Positions 47,222 through 55,491 of a DNA stretch of 64,000 bases are shown in pieces. Position numbers and translations under genes: made by a program. Every line of letters starts with the position of its first letter. The first letter of the stretch is position 1. Origin of the DNA: DATGKG01 sp963783145 (lineage in GTDB: Bacteria; Desulfobacterota; Binatia; Binatales; Binataceae). The DNA lies in contig CAWAMM010000002.1 in assembly GCA_963783145.1 (NCBI GenBank), positions 124,001-188,000 of the forward strand. The letters run 5' to 3'. The notes below the pieces were generated by a model, which did no database searches, was not told the DNA's origin, and saw only the letters and a program-made list of their open reading frames with translations.

Positions 47222-47908
47222 TCATGCTTGCGCGGCGGTGGCAATCGCGTCTTCGCGGGCCGCGCGCTCCCGCACGATCTGACCATATCTGCGCGTCCAG
47301 AGAATCAGACCGATGGTGGTGCCGATTCCCATGATCGGCGACAGAATCACGACGGTGCCGGGCGTCAGCGTCAGCGCGCACACCACCCGAATGGCCGCTT
47401 CGAGGACGTAGCCGACGCCCCATACGGTGGTCATGACGCGCATCGTGCGGCGGAAGCGCGCGTGCTCCCATAAGCCGTTCCACCACGCGAGGCGTTCGGC
47501 GCCTCCCGCCTCCATCACCTGGCGCGCCAGATAGAAAATGATCGGCCGCTTCCACAGCAACGACGAAAGGAAGAGCAAGCCGACCAAACCGGTGATGAAA
47601 GATTCCTTGATGAGGACGAAAAATACATTGCCCGAGAGAAGCGAGGTGACTACCCCGATCGCGAGGAACAGCAGCACGATCGCGCCGATGAGATCGAGAC
47701 TGCGAGTGGCGATAAACTTCCGCACGATGTTGGCGATCGGGAAAATTGCGCCAGCAGTCAGCGCCGGCACCACGGCTACTCCATAGCGGGTGAGGACCTG
47801 GTACGCGATCGCGGGCAAGGCGCCATCGATGACCAAATCGGGCACCATCGCGCGCAAACTCGGGGTGCCGTCCGGCGGATTGGCAATGGATGGGGCATTC
47901 TCGGCCAT
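47222..47908 (-). CDS. VC0807-family membrane protein
   Basis: 228 residues with five or six helices: PDLVIDGALPAIAYQVLTRY at the start, SLDLIGAIVLLFLAIGVVTS, FFVLIKESFITGLVGLLFLS and LLWKRPIIFYLARQVM. This matches the VC0807-type proteins of unknown function. Convergent with the VOC gene. Confidence 0.75.
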   Translation of the reverse strand: MAENAPSIANPPDGTPSLRAMVPDLVIDGALPAIAYQVLTRYGVAVVPALTAGAIFPIANIVRKFIATRSLDLIGAIVLLFLAIGVVTSLLSGNVFFVLIKESFITGLVGLLFLSSLLWKRPIIFYLARQVMEAGGAERLAWWNGLWEHARFRRTMRVMTTVWGVGYVLEAAIRVVCALTLTPGTVVILSPIMGIGTTIGLILWTRRYGQIVRERAAREDAIATAAQA

Positions 47909-47988
47909 GAGGATCGATTTACCTCACTGCGCGATTTTGGGGAATGCTCAGACAAAGCTGCGCCGTTGTGCGCTTCTGCACACGAAGC

Positions 47989-48018
47989 GGATCGGGCGAC
48001 TGTGAGGTCGCCCGATCC
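47989..48018 (-). terminator. Strong hairpin after the GST gene
   Basis: 12-base perfect arms GGATCGGGCGAC and GTCGCCCGATCC with a 6-base loop, starting 9 bases beyond the GST stop. No T run follows on either strand, so it may stall or stabilise rather than terminate classically. Confidence 0.6.
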
Positions 48019-48027
48019 TGGCGAGAG

Positions 48028-48636
48028 CTACTTCATCAGGCCTTCGGACTTCAGCGTCTCCTGCACCTTGGGGCGTGCGCCGACGCGACCCATGAATGCG
48101 GCCACGTTCGGGTAGGGCTTCAGATCCATCTTAATGAAGTTGGTCCAGTTCACGATCGTGAAGGCGTAGGCATCGGCGACGGTGAACTTGTCGCCCATCA
48201 GGTACTGCTTGTTCGCAAGCTGGTCATTGAGATACGCGAGCCGCTTGGCGATGTTGGCCTTCGACATCTCCTTCACCGCGTCGGGCGTCGCGGGATTGAA
48301 CAGCGGACCGAAGTTCTTATGCAGCTCGGTGCCGATAAAGTTCAGCCACTCCTGGACTTTGTAACGCTCGAGGGTACCGTTTGCCGGCGCGAGGCCGCTC
48401 GACGGGTTCTTATCCGCGAGGTACTGAACGATCGCCGGGCCCTCGGTGAGCACGCTGCCGTCATCGAGGCGCAGGGTCGGGACATAGCCCTTGGGGTTGA
48501 TGGCGTTGAAGTCCTCGCCAGATTCGGTTTTGTGTTTGCCGAGGTCGACCTTGACCATTTCGACCGGAACGCCGGCCTCGGTCGCCACGATGTGAGGTGA
48601 AAGGGAGCAGGCACCGGGTGAGTAATAGAGTTTCAT
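48028..48636 (-). CDS. Glutathione S-transferase (beta-class-like)
   Basis: 202 residues. N-terminal thioredoxin fold MKLYYSPGACSLSPHIVATE with the beta-class catalytic Cys10, glutathione-binding NPKGYVPTLRLDDGSVLTEG, and a helical C-terminal domain (GDKFTVADAYAFTIVNW). It would conjugate or reduce with glutathione in the cytoplasm. Preceded by GGAGG. Confidence 0.93.
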   Translation of the reverse strand: MKLYYSPGACSLSPHIVATEAGVPVEMVKVDLGKHKTESGEDFNAINPKGYVPTLRLDDGSVLTEGPAIVQYLADKNPSSGLAPANGTLERYKVQEWLNFIGTELHKNFGPLFNPATPDAVKEMSKANIAKRLAYLNDQLANKQYLMGDKFTVADAYAFTIVNWTNFIKMDLKPYPNVAAFMGRVGARPKVQETLKSEGLMK

Positions 48637-48936
48637 GGAATCCTCCTTGTCGATGGGACCGCCTGGACGGTCGCGTAAGTCTTGGGGTAGAGGCGAAGTC
48701 TACCACAAGCGCGGCGAAAACGGCTGCCCGATCAAGCGCGCGAAAGAAAATGAATCCGTCACGCCCTGTTCACTTCAGATAAAATGACTGCTAAGTAAGG
48801 TCCAGTCCGATGGTCGGGGCATCGCTGGATATCGGCACAGCTGAAATTCGTAGTTAAGATTGCCTGATTAACAAATTTTCGATTATAAGCTAGGCTTTAG
48901 TCTGCGCGGACGGCCGCGCGTATCGGAGTAGCAACC
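48637..48936. other. Divergent GST/mdh intergenic region
   Basis: 300 bases without a gene. It contains the mdh promoter candidate at 48860-48889 and an AT-rich patch (AACAAATTTTCGATTATAAG) that stands out from the GC-rich surroundings. Confidence 0.5.
48860..48889 (+). promoter_or_regulatory. Candidate sigma-70 promoter for the mdh-sdhCAB operon
   Basis: -35 TTGCCT (48860-48865), 18-base spacer, -10 TATAAG (48884-48889), about 48 bases before the mdh GTG. It lies in an AT-rich patch. Confidence 0.5.
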
Positions 48937-49875
48937 GTGGCGAGGAAAAAAATCGCATTCATCGGGGCGGGAAATGTCGGCGCGACCTGCGCGCATCTAT
49001 GCTTCCTGCGTTCCCTCGGCGACATCATCCTGTACGACATCATCGACGGGTTGCCGCAGGGCAAGGCTCTCGACATGCTCGAATCGGCGCCGGTCCTCAA
49101 TGTCGATGTCAATGTCACTGGCGCCACCGACATCCGCGCCATCGAAGGCGCGGACTGTATCGTCGTGACCTCGGGCTCGCCGCGCAAACCCGGGATGAGC
49201 CGCGACGATCTCCTGAAAATCAACGCGGGCGTAATGAATACCGTCGGCAAGGCGATCAAGGAGCAGGCGCCTCATGCGTTCGTGATCGCGGTGACCAACC
49301 CGCTCGATGCGATGGTGACGCAGCTCAAGCGCGTGACCGGCCTGGCGAAGAATATGATCGTCGGGCAGGCGGGCGTGCTCGATTCCGCGCGCTATCGGAC
49401 CTTCCTCGCGATGGAGTTGAAGGTGTCGGTCCAGAGCATCGAAGCGATGGTGCTTGGCGGCCACGGTGACGACATGGTGCCGGTGCGAAGTTATACACGC
49501 TCCGGTGGCGTGCCGGTCGAAAAGTACATCAATGCCGAGCGGCTGGAGGAGATCGAAAAACGGACTCGCAACGGTGGCGCTGAGATCGTCAACCTGATGA
49601 AGACCTCGTCCTACTATGCGGCCGGAACCGCGGTCTACCAGATGGTCGAGGCGTTCATCCTCGATCGCAAGCAGGTGCTGCCCGCCGCCGCATACCTCGA
49701 TGGTGAATACGGCGTGAAGGGACTGTTCGCGGGCGTGCCGGTGGTGATTGGCGCGGGCGGGGTCGAGCGCGTCATCGAGATCGCGCTGACTGATGCGGAA
49801 AAGAAATCCTTTGACGGCTCGGTCGCGCATGTGCGCGAGCTGGTCGAGGCGATGGACAAAGTTCTGGCGGCGTAG
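48937..49875 (+). CDS. mdh: Malate dehydrogenase
   Basis: 312 residues from GTG 48937; the LDH-like type of bacterial MDH. Motifs: KIAFIGAGNVGATCAHLC for NAD, the substrate loop SGSPRKPGMSRDDLL with Arg residues, VTNPLDAMVTQL, and catalytic His in LGGHGDDMVPV. It oxidises malate to oxaloacetate in the TCA cycle. First gene of the mdh-sdhCAB run. Confidence 0.96.
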   Translation: MARKKIAFIGAGNVGATCAHLCFLRSLGDIILYDIIDGLPQGKALDMLESAPVLNVDVNVTGATDIRAIEGADCIVVTSGSPRKPGMSRDDLLKINAGVMNTVGKAIKEQAPHAFVIAVTNPLDAMVTQLKRVTGLAKNMIVGQAGVLDSARYRTFLAMELKVSVQSIEAMVLGGHGDDMVPVRSYTRSGGVPVEKYINAERLEEIEKRTRNGGAEIVNLMKTSSYYAAGTAVYQMVEAFILDRKQVLPAAAYLDGEYGVKGLFAGVPVVIGAGGVERVIEIALTDAEKKSFDGSVAHVRELVEAMDKVLAA

Positions 49876-49884
49876 GGAAAAATC

Positions 49885-50550
49885 ATGGCTGAAGAAGCGG
49901 TAGCAAGCGTCGGAGCCTCGCGCCTTAGCGCGGAGGACCAGCGCCATTGGATTCTGCGGCGACTCCATTCGCTGACCGGATTGGTGCCGATCGGCGCGTT
50001 CCTTTTTTTCCACATCTTCGAGAATTCGTATGTGACTCACGGTGGCGACGCATGGTGGAAGGAGAGTGAGTTCACCCGCAATCTGCCCTTCCAAATGATC
50101 GTCGAAGCCATCCTGCTATGGATCCCGATCAGCTATCACGCGGTCTACGGCGTCGTGATTACGATGACCGCGGATCCCAACGTTTCCAACTACGGCTACG
50201 AACGCAACCTGCAGTACACCTTGCAGCGCATCACCGGGATCCTGGCGCTGGCGTTCATCCTGTTTCATTTTTTCACCACGCGCGGATGGTTCTATCTGAG
50301 CGGCGTCGAGACCAACTACGCGCGCATGCACGACTTCATGATGAATCCGGTCTACTTGATCATCTACATCGTGGGGACGCTGTCGTGCCTCTATCATCTG
50401 ACGAACGGAATTTTCACCTTCTGCATCACCTGGGGAGTCACGATCGGGCCGCGCGCGCAGACGATGGTCAATCGCGCATGCGTCGCGCTGTTCCTCGCCT
50501 TCTCGGTGATGGCGGTGGTGACGCTGATCTCGTTTAGGGCTCCGGCCTAG
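49885..50550 (+). CDS. sdhC: Succinate dehydrogenase cytochrome b558 subunit (type B)
   Basis: 221 residues with five membrane helices in one polypeptide, as in two-heme type B enzymes lacking SdhD. H28 in RRLHSLTGLVP matches the position of a heme ligand in the Bacillus subtilis subunit; further His occur in FFHIFENSY, SYHAVYG, LFHFFTTRG and LYHLTNG. It anchors SdhAB and passes electrons to quinone. Starts 9 bases after mdh. Confidence 0.92.
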   Translation: MAEEAVASVGASRLSAEDQRHWILRRLHSLTGLVPIGAFLFFHIFENSYVTHGGDAWWKESEFTRNLPFQMIVEAILLWIPISYHAVYGVVITMTADPNVSNYGYERNLQYTLQRITGILALAFILFHFFTTRGWFYLSGVETNYARMHDFMMNPVYLIIYIVGTLSCLYHLTNGIFTFCITWGVTIGPRAQTMVNRACVALFLAFSVMAVVTLISFRAPA

Positions 50551-50562
50551 GAGATTTGGAAG

Positions 50563-52320
50563 ATGCCTGGAAATCACATCATCGTTGGTGGCGGCCTCGC
50601 GGGTTTGATGACCGCGATGAAGCTGGCCGAGCAGGGCGAGAAGGTCGATCTGTTTTCGATCGTGCCGGTCAAGCGCTCGCATTCGGTGTGCGCGCAGGGC
50701 GGCATCAACGGCGCCGTCAACACCAAGGGCGAGGGCGACTCGCCGATGATTCATTTCGACGACACCATCTATGGCGGCGACTTCCTCGCCAATCAGCCGC
50801 CCGTCAGGGGAATGTGCGAGGCCGCGCCGGGCATCATCTACCTCTTCGATCGCATGGGCGTGATGTTCAATCGCACGCCCGAGGGGCTGCTCGATTTTCG
50901 CCGGTTCGGTGGCACCAAGCATCATCGCACCGCGTTCGCGGGCGCCACTACCGGTCAGCAGCTTCTATACGCCCTGGATGAGCAAGTGCGCCGCTACGAG
51001 GTTGCGGGCCTCATCCGTAAGTTCGAAGGATGGGAGATGACCAGCCTCGTGCTCGATGAGTCGGGCGATTGCAAAGGCATCTGCGCGATCGACAACCGCT
51101 CGCTCGAGTTGCGCTCCTTTCCCGGTGACACCACCATGATCGCGACCGGCGGTCCCGGCCTGATCTTCGGGCGCTCGACGCAGTCGCTCGTCAACACCGG
51201 TTCTGCTGCGGGCGCCGCGTATCAGCAGGGCGCGACCTATGCCAATGGCGAGTTCATCCAGGTGCATCCGACCGCGGTGCCAGGCGAGGACAAGAACCGT
51301 CTCATCTCGGAATCAATTCGCGGCGAAGGCGGACGGGTCTGGACCTATCGCGACGGCAAGCCGTGGTACTTCCTGGAAGAGATGTATCCGGCCTATGGCA
51401 ACCTGGTGCCGCGCGACATCGCCACTCGCGCGATTTTCAGGGTCATCTACGACATGGGCCTCGGCATCGATGGCCAGCCGCTGGTGTATCTTGATGTCAG
51501 CCACATCGATCCCGCGATCCTCAATGCCAAGGTCTCGGGCGTGCTCGAAATCTACGAAAAGTTCGTTGGCCAGGATCCGCGCAAGGTGCCGATGAAGATT
51601 TTCCCCGCGATGCACTACTCGATGGGCGGTCTGTGGTGCGACTACAACCAGCAGACCAACATCAAGGGTTTGTTCGCGGGCGGCGAGGCCGACTACCAAT
51701 ATCACGGCGCCAACCGCCTCGGTGCTAACTCGCTGCTATCGTGCATCTACGCCGGCATGGTGGCTGCGCCGGTCATGGCCGACTATGCCAAGGCGCATCC
51801 GGCGCCGAGCGACTCGCGCATCTACGATCAGGAGACCACGCGTCAGCGTGAGGACTTCGATCAAATCTTCAAGTTAAACGGCAATGAAAACGCCTTCGCG
51901 CTATGGCGTGAGCTCGGCGACATCATGACCGAAAACGTCACCGTGGTGCGCAAGAATGACAAACTCAAGGAGACCGACGACAAGATCCTCGAGCTAAAGG
52001 ATCGCTTCGGACGCCTCGGGCTGAGCGACACCGGCAAGTGGGCGAATCAGGAAGTATTGTTCGTCCGTCAACTATGGAACATGTTGGAGCTCGCGCGGAC
52101 CATCACCATCGGCGCACTCAACCGCAATGAATCGCGCGGTGCTCACTATAAGCCTGAGTTTCCCGAGCGCGACGATGCCAACTTCCTCAAGACCACGATG
52201 GCAAACTGGTCCTCTGATGGCCCGCGTTTTTCGTGGGAGGCCGTCGACACCAGTCTCATTCCACTGCGCGCGCGCCGTTATGACGTCGATACCACGCACG
52301 CGAAAGCCAAGGCCGCGTAG
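50563..52320 (+). CDS. sdhA: Succinate dehydrogenase/fumarate reductase flavoprotein subunit
   Basis: 585 residues. FAD fold HIIVGGGLAGLMTAMKLAEQ, covalent-FAD His40 in KRSHSVCAQGGINGA, substrate-site VHPTAVPG and RGEGGRVW, and the C-terminal TITIGALNRNESRGAHYK. It oxidises succinate to fumarate at the cytoplasmic face. The CAB gene order and sequence type match the B. subtilis-like class. Confidence 0.96.
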   Translation: MPGNHIIVGGGLAGLMTAMKLAEQGEKVDLFSIVPVKRSHSVCAQGGINGAVNTKGEGDSPMIHFDDTIYGGDFLANQPPVRGMCEAAPGIIYLFDRMGVMFNRTPEGLLDFRRFGGTKHHRTAFAGATTGQQLLYALDEQVRRYEVAGLIRKFEGWEMTSLVLDESGDCKGICAIDNRSLELRSFPGDTTMIATGGPGLIFGRSTQSLVNTGSAAGAAYQQGATYANGEFIQVHPTAVPGEDKNRLISESIRGEGGRVWTYRDGKPWYFLEEMYPAYGNLVPRDIATRAIFRVIYDMGLGIDGQPLVYLDVSHIDPAILNAKVSGVLEIYEKFVGQDPRKVPMKIFPAMHYSMGGLWCDYNQQTNIKGLFAGGEADYQYHGANRLGANSLLSCIYAGMVAAPVMADYAKAHPAPSDSRIYDQETTRQREDFDQIFKLNGNENAFALWRELGDIMTENVTVVRKNDKLKETDDKILELKDRFGRLGLSDTGKWANQEVLFVRQLWNMLELARTITIGALNRNESRGAHYKPEFPERDDANFLKTTMANWSSDGPRFSWEAVDTSLIPLRARRYDVDTTHAKAKAA

Positions 52321-52345
52321 CTAGAAAGTATCCAGGAGAAAAGTT

Positions 52346-53095
52346 GTGGCGGAACGGACCATCGTCCTAAACATCAAGCGGCAGGATTCTCCCGAGTCTG
52401 CGAGCTACTGGCAGGAATTCGAGATCCCTTTCAAGGTCGATCATAACGTCATCTCGATGCTGATGGAGATCCGGCGCAATCCCATCACGCGCCAGGGCAA
52501 ACACGTATCGGCGCCGGTGTTTCATGCCAACTGCCTCGAAGAGGTGTGCGGTGCCTGCACGATGATCGTCAACGGGCGCGTGCGCCAGGCCTGCACCGCG
52601 CTCGCAATCAATCTGCCGAGTCCGACCACCCTCGAGCCGATGACCAAGTTCCCGGTCATCCGCGATCTGTGGGTCGACCGCTCCAAGATGTTCGAGAGCC
52701 TCAAGCGTGCTCACTCCTGGATTCCCATCGACGGCAGCTACGACCTCGGCTCCGGCCCGCGCGTCAGTCCCGAGGTGCAGCAATTCGGCTATCTCTTCTC
52801 GCGATGCATGACCTGCGGATGTTGCCTCGAGGCGTGCCCGCAAGTGAACTCGCATTCGAAGTTCATGGGACCCGCAGTGATGGGCCAGGTCTACCTGATG
52901 AGCCAGCATCCGACCGGCGCGATGCACGAAGATGAGCGCCTCGAGGGCGTGATGGGCGAGGGCGGTATCGAGGATTGTGGCAACGCGCAGAACTGCGTCG
53001 AGGTCTGCCCGAAGGACATCCCGCTCACGACGGCGATTGGATGGGTCGGCCGCAAGGCCACGGTGAAATGGCTGCGCGACTTGTTCATGCGCTGA
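52346..53095 (+). CDS. sdhB: Succinate dehydrogenase iron-sulfur subunit
   Basis: 249 residues from GTG 52346. The [2Fe-2S] Cys set is in ANCLEEVCGACTMIVNG with a later Cys; the [4Fe-4S] and [3Fe-4S] clusters use CMTCGCCLEACPQ and CGNAQNCVEVCPKDIP. It relays electrons from SdhA to the heme/quinone subunit. Last gene of the operon. Confidence 0.96.
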   Translation: MAERTIVLNIKRQDSPESASYWQEFEIPFKVDHNVISMLMEIRRNPITRQGKHVSAPVFHANCLEEVCGACTMIVNGRVRQACTALAINLPSPTTLEPMTKFPVIRDLWVDRSKMFESLKRAHSWIPIDGSYDLGSGPRVSPEVQQFGYLFSRCMTCGCCLEACPQVNSHSKFMGPAVMGQVYLMSQHPTGAMHEDERLEGVMGEGGIEDCGNAQNCVEVCPKDIPLTTAIGWVGRKATVKWLRDLFMR

Positions 53096-53220
53096 TCGGT
53101 TCACTCCCAGTTATCATTGGCTGCTGCTCTTGTCATTCTGAGTTGAGCGCGTACGCGCGTAGCCGAAGAATCTCGATCGCTACAATCGCGCCTTCGTTCC
53201 GCATCAGTCTCCTCCGAGGT

Positions 53221-53242
53221 GGCACAGGCTTGAGCCTGTGCC
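53221..53242. repeat. Hairpin-forming inverted repeat
   Basis: 10-base perfect arms GGCACAGGCT and AGCCTGTGCC with a TG centre. Looks like a dispersed palindromic element; it could also end sdhB transcription, though no T run follows. Confidence 0.5.
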
Positions 53243-53327
53243 CGCGATGCCTCGCCTGGCCGCGGCGATGGAGGGAATTCGCGATGGCATTACCGACATC
53301 ATGTCGATAAGGGGGCCTTCCCTCGAA

Positions 53328-53626
53328 TGGGTTTGTTTTTGCGATTCTGCCTCTAGCCTGCCGCGCTTCTTATCGAGAGGAGGTAAGAATTGCGGCGCCT
53401 GCCTCTATTTCATGCCATTTTCCTCAACTTCGATTTCGATAATCCTTTAATTTCCTGGACTATTTGGCTTCGTTTCGTAATTTCGGTTGATCATCCTGGT
53501 CGCGCGGTGGGTTTGTTTCTGCACTTTCAATAGTTATTCGGACCCGGCCTGACGCCCGCGCATCTTCTTCCTCGTGGCTCTCGAAAAATGAAAATCCTTT
53601 GAAATCAAGTACTTGGTGGCTTCGTT
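53328..53626 (-). repeat. AACAAACCCA/AACGAAGCCA motif array, copy B
   Basis: On the minus strand four decamers AAC(A/G)AA(C/G)CCA occur, at plus-strand positions 53617, 53508, 53465 and 53328. The 53508/53465 pair keeps the 43-base pitch seen in copy A, and GAAATTACGAAACGAAGCC matches copy A with one mismatch. Confidence 0.7.
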
Positions 53627-54008
53627 TATGTAAATTCGCATGTATGCAGTTTCATCTTTCCCATAAAACGCGATTGGCGCCCCTCGATGGGCGCCACGAC
53701 GTGATGGTAGCACAATTTGGCCTCGGGTGAGATCGCGCGCGCTCGATTCGGCGCCCAGGCTGCGGTATTTCTCAGTGACGGCCCGCTACCGCCCGCAGAC
53801 CGACAGCTTGAAGTGAATGAACCGCGATGCTGCGAACGCAACGCAAAAGCAAACTGCCCCAAGGATTGTCTTATCCGGTCGGCGCTGAAATTTTGAGCCG
53901 TGAGCTCGAAAAACACTCCGATTTGCCCAATCTTGATTTGACTTCTTAGCTAGCTCGATAAGCAGCGTTTCAGGTTTTCAGAAATTGATCTCAAAAGGAC
54001 AGCCGCAC

Positions 54009-54299
54009 GTGATTTTGCGCGTGGACTTTGTGCGTTGGGATAAGAGCGTCAGCATTGGCAACGATCCGATGTGGCAGGAGTTTCTCCGGGGCCTCTGGTC
54101 CCTTCGAGTATACCCCGTCCGTCGGACTTTGAAGTCGACGGCGCGCGATGCGCTGATTGCGCGAGGCCTGCCGCTGGTCGTGGATTGGATCACTGAGCGC
54201 CGCGATCCTTCCTGGTACTACGGCCGCAAAGAGTGCGAGCTTCAATTCAATCCGGCGAATGGTCTGGTCAAATTTCACCAAGAGGTACTCAAAGTTTAG
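54009..54299 (+). CDS. Hypothetical small protein
   Basis: A GTG at 54009 has AAGGA 10 bases upstream and gives 96 residues; a TTG at 53985 is an alternative. The sequence is balanced and protein-like (FVRWDKSVSIGNDPMWQEF, WYYGRKECELQFNPANGLVK) but matches no family I know. It sits between the repeat region and the putative toxin gene, to which it is convergent. Confidence 0.5.
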   Translation: MILRVDFVRWDKSVSIGNDPMWQEFLRGLWSLRVYPVRRTLKSTARDALIARGLPLVVDWITERRDPSWYYGRKECELQFNPANGLVKFHQEVLKV

Positions 54300-54499
54300 T
54301 TTTCGCCGGAACCGCGGATCAGTGCCGCCAGAATGTCTGGAAGGGTTTGGCTACTTGCTCATTCGCCGCAGAATTCCAGATTTGAGGTCCCGCTCCGGCC
54401 CGTCACAGTTCATGCTCGCAGACATCGCATTAACTGCGCCGGTCCACCTCGCCCAATCATGTCGGCGAGGGACAAGGCCAGCGGCCTTCGAGTCCGTGA

Positions 54500-55084
54500 C
54501 TAAACCGATTGAAGCTCTCCCTCAGGCACGCGAAAAACACCTCTAATACATTCGGGATTACACACCGCGATCTGAATGTGGGTTTTTTCGTGAAACCCCG
54601 AACCCTCGTAGATGGGATCCCCTTCGATGAAAATTCCCTTGACCGTGTCGATCGCAACTTCCCTGCGATCACGCCGAACCTTGTGCAGCAATTGAATTAC
54701 CGCTCGATCCAATGGGCGCAGTAGCGGCGTCGAGGGATTCCTGGGGATTTGAAATTGCTGCGAGTCCACGAGTTCGATCAGGGTCTTATGAATCGAACGC
54801 AACTGCTCGATTCCCGCCGTGGTGGTCAGGTCAAGGCACCACCCCATTGAAATCACAGCGCCGACGACAAAGGGTCGTCGGACTTTCGAACCACGCCGAT
54901 GCATGGCCTCGCGGGCGAAGGCCAATCCTCGCAGCGGATTGGATTCCCAAAAATAGATTCCCGGGCCCAACCAGTCGTATTCGTTGTCGCTCGGTCTAAA
55001 GGCCTCTCCCCTGAGAATGCGTTCTCCGACGTTCTGGTCACATCCGTGGTAGCCGAGGACGAAAGTCGTGGCCAATTGATGCAC
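54500..55084 (-). CDS. Putative ADP-ribosyltransferase-like toxin (DUF3990-like)
   Basis: 194 residues. The N-terminal pattern LGYHGCDQNVGERIL, then YDWLGPGIYFWESNP and LAFAREA, resembles the His-x(n)-GxGxY-[FT] core of ART folds such as DUF3990; near the C-terminus GIFIEGDPIYEGSGF and EKTHIQIAV could supply the catalytic acidic residue. A small basic protein gene ends 8 bases upstream, like an antitoxin-first pair. The ART assignment is inference from motif shape; a non-toxin role is possible. Confidence 0.55.
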   Translation of the reverse strand: MHQLATTFVLGYHGCDQNVGERILRGEAFRPSDNEYDWLGPGIYFWESNPLRGLAFAREAMHRRGSKVRRPFVVGAVISMGWCLDLTTTAGIEQLRSIHKTLIELVDSQQFQIPRNPSTPLLRPLDRAVIQLLHKVRRDRREVAIDTVKGIFIEGDPIYEGSGFHEKTHIQIAVCNPECIRGVFRVPEGELQSV

Positions 55085-55092
55085 GTGACGTG

Positions 55093-55332
55093 CTAGGAGC
55101 GGTAGGTTTTGGTCAGTTTGCCCGATTCATCCCAGATGCCGGAGTCGATCATGGCTTTTCGAGCTGATGCTTTTGAACGCATCGCTTCCTTCGCCCATTC
55201 GGCCACCACCTTGCGAAAGTGTTCGACTGCTTTTGGCGTGTTCAGGTTGGTGATGGGCGCCGCTGAACGTTTTGTTCTTCCACCCACACTCTTAGTATGA
55301 TTGCCGCTTCGCAATGTTTCAAGCCGTGTCAC
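55093..55332 (-). CDS. Small basic partner of the ART-like protein (putative antitoxin)
   Basis: The start is uncertain. GTG 55332 gives 79 residues; an ATG at 55503 would overlap the 5' end of sucC. The conserved-looking part is PKAVEHFRKVVAEWAKEAM, then a helical tail ending AMIDSGIWDESGKLTKTYRS, which resembles the C-terminal tails of antitoxins (hydrophobic Gly-Ile/Leu then DG-x-L). It lies 8 bases before the ART-like gene and is divergent from sucC. Confidence 0.55.
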   Translation of the reverse strand: MTRLETLRSGNHTKSVGGRTKRSAAPITNLNTPKAVEHFRKVVAEWAKEAMRSKASARKAMIDSGIWDESGKLTKTYRS

Positions 55333-55491
55333 GACTCGCCCCGAACTGACGCGAGGAAGTTGTGCCGCTCCGGCTTCAGAGCCTCCCTTTCCGCTGCTCT
55401 CGGAATTCTCCGCCGTTCTACATATAATCGCCAAGTTCGATTCCTTGAAATTCCGAAACCGGAACAGGGACATCACAACAAAGGCATACGA

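Larger units (their letters stand above)
53096..54008. other. Repeat-rich intergenic region after sdhB
   Basis: About 900 bases with no convincing gene; short frames at 53238-53450 and 53626-53916 run through repeats. It holds a TCATTCTGAG...CGAAGAATCTC-type repeat near 53133, a hairpin at 53221-53242 and the second AACAAACCCA-type array at 53328-53626. Confidence 0.6.

Noticed and set aside
48997..50094. 365-codon minus-strand open frame
   Set aside because: Antisense to mdh and the start of sdhC; His/Arg/Asp-rich composition typical of an antisense shadow.
53626..53916. 96-codon minus-strand open frame after sdhB
   Set aside because: Starts inside the repeat array region, no ribosome binding site, no recognisable domain.
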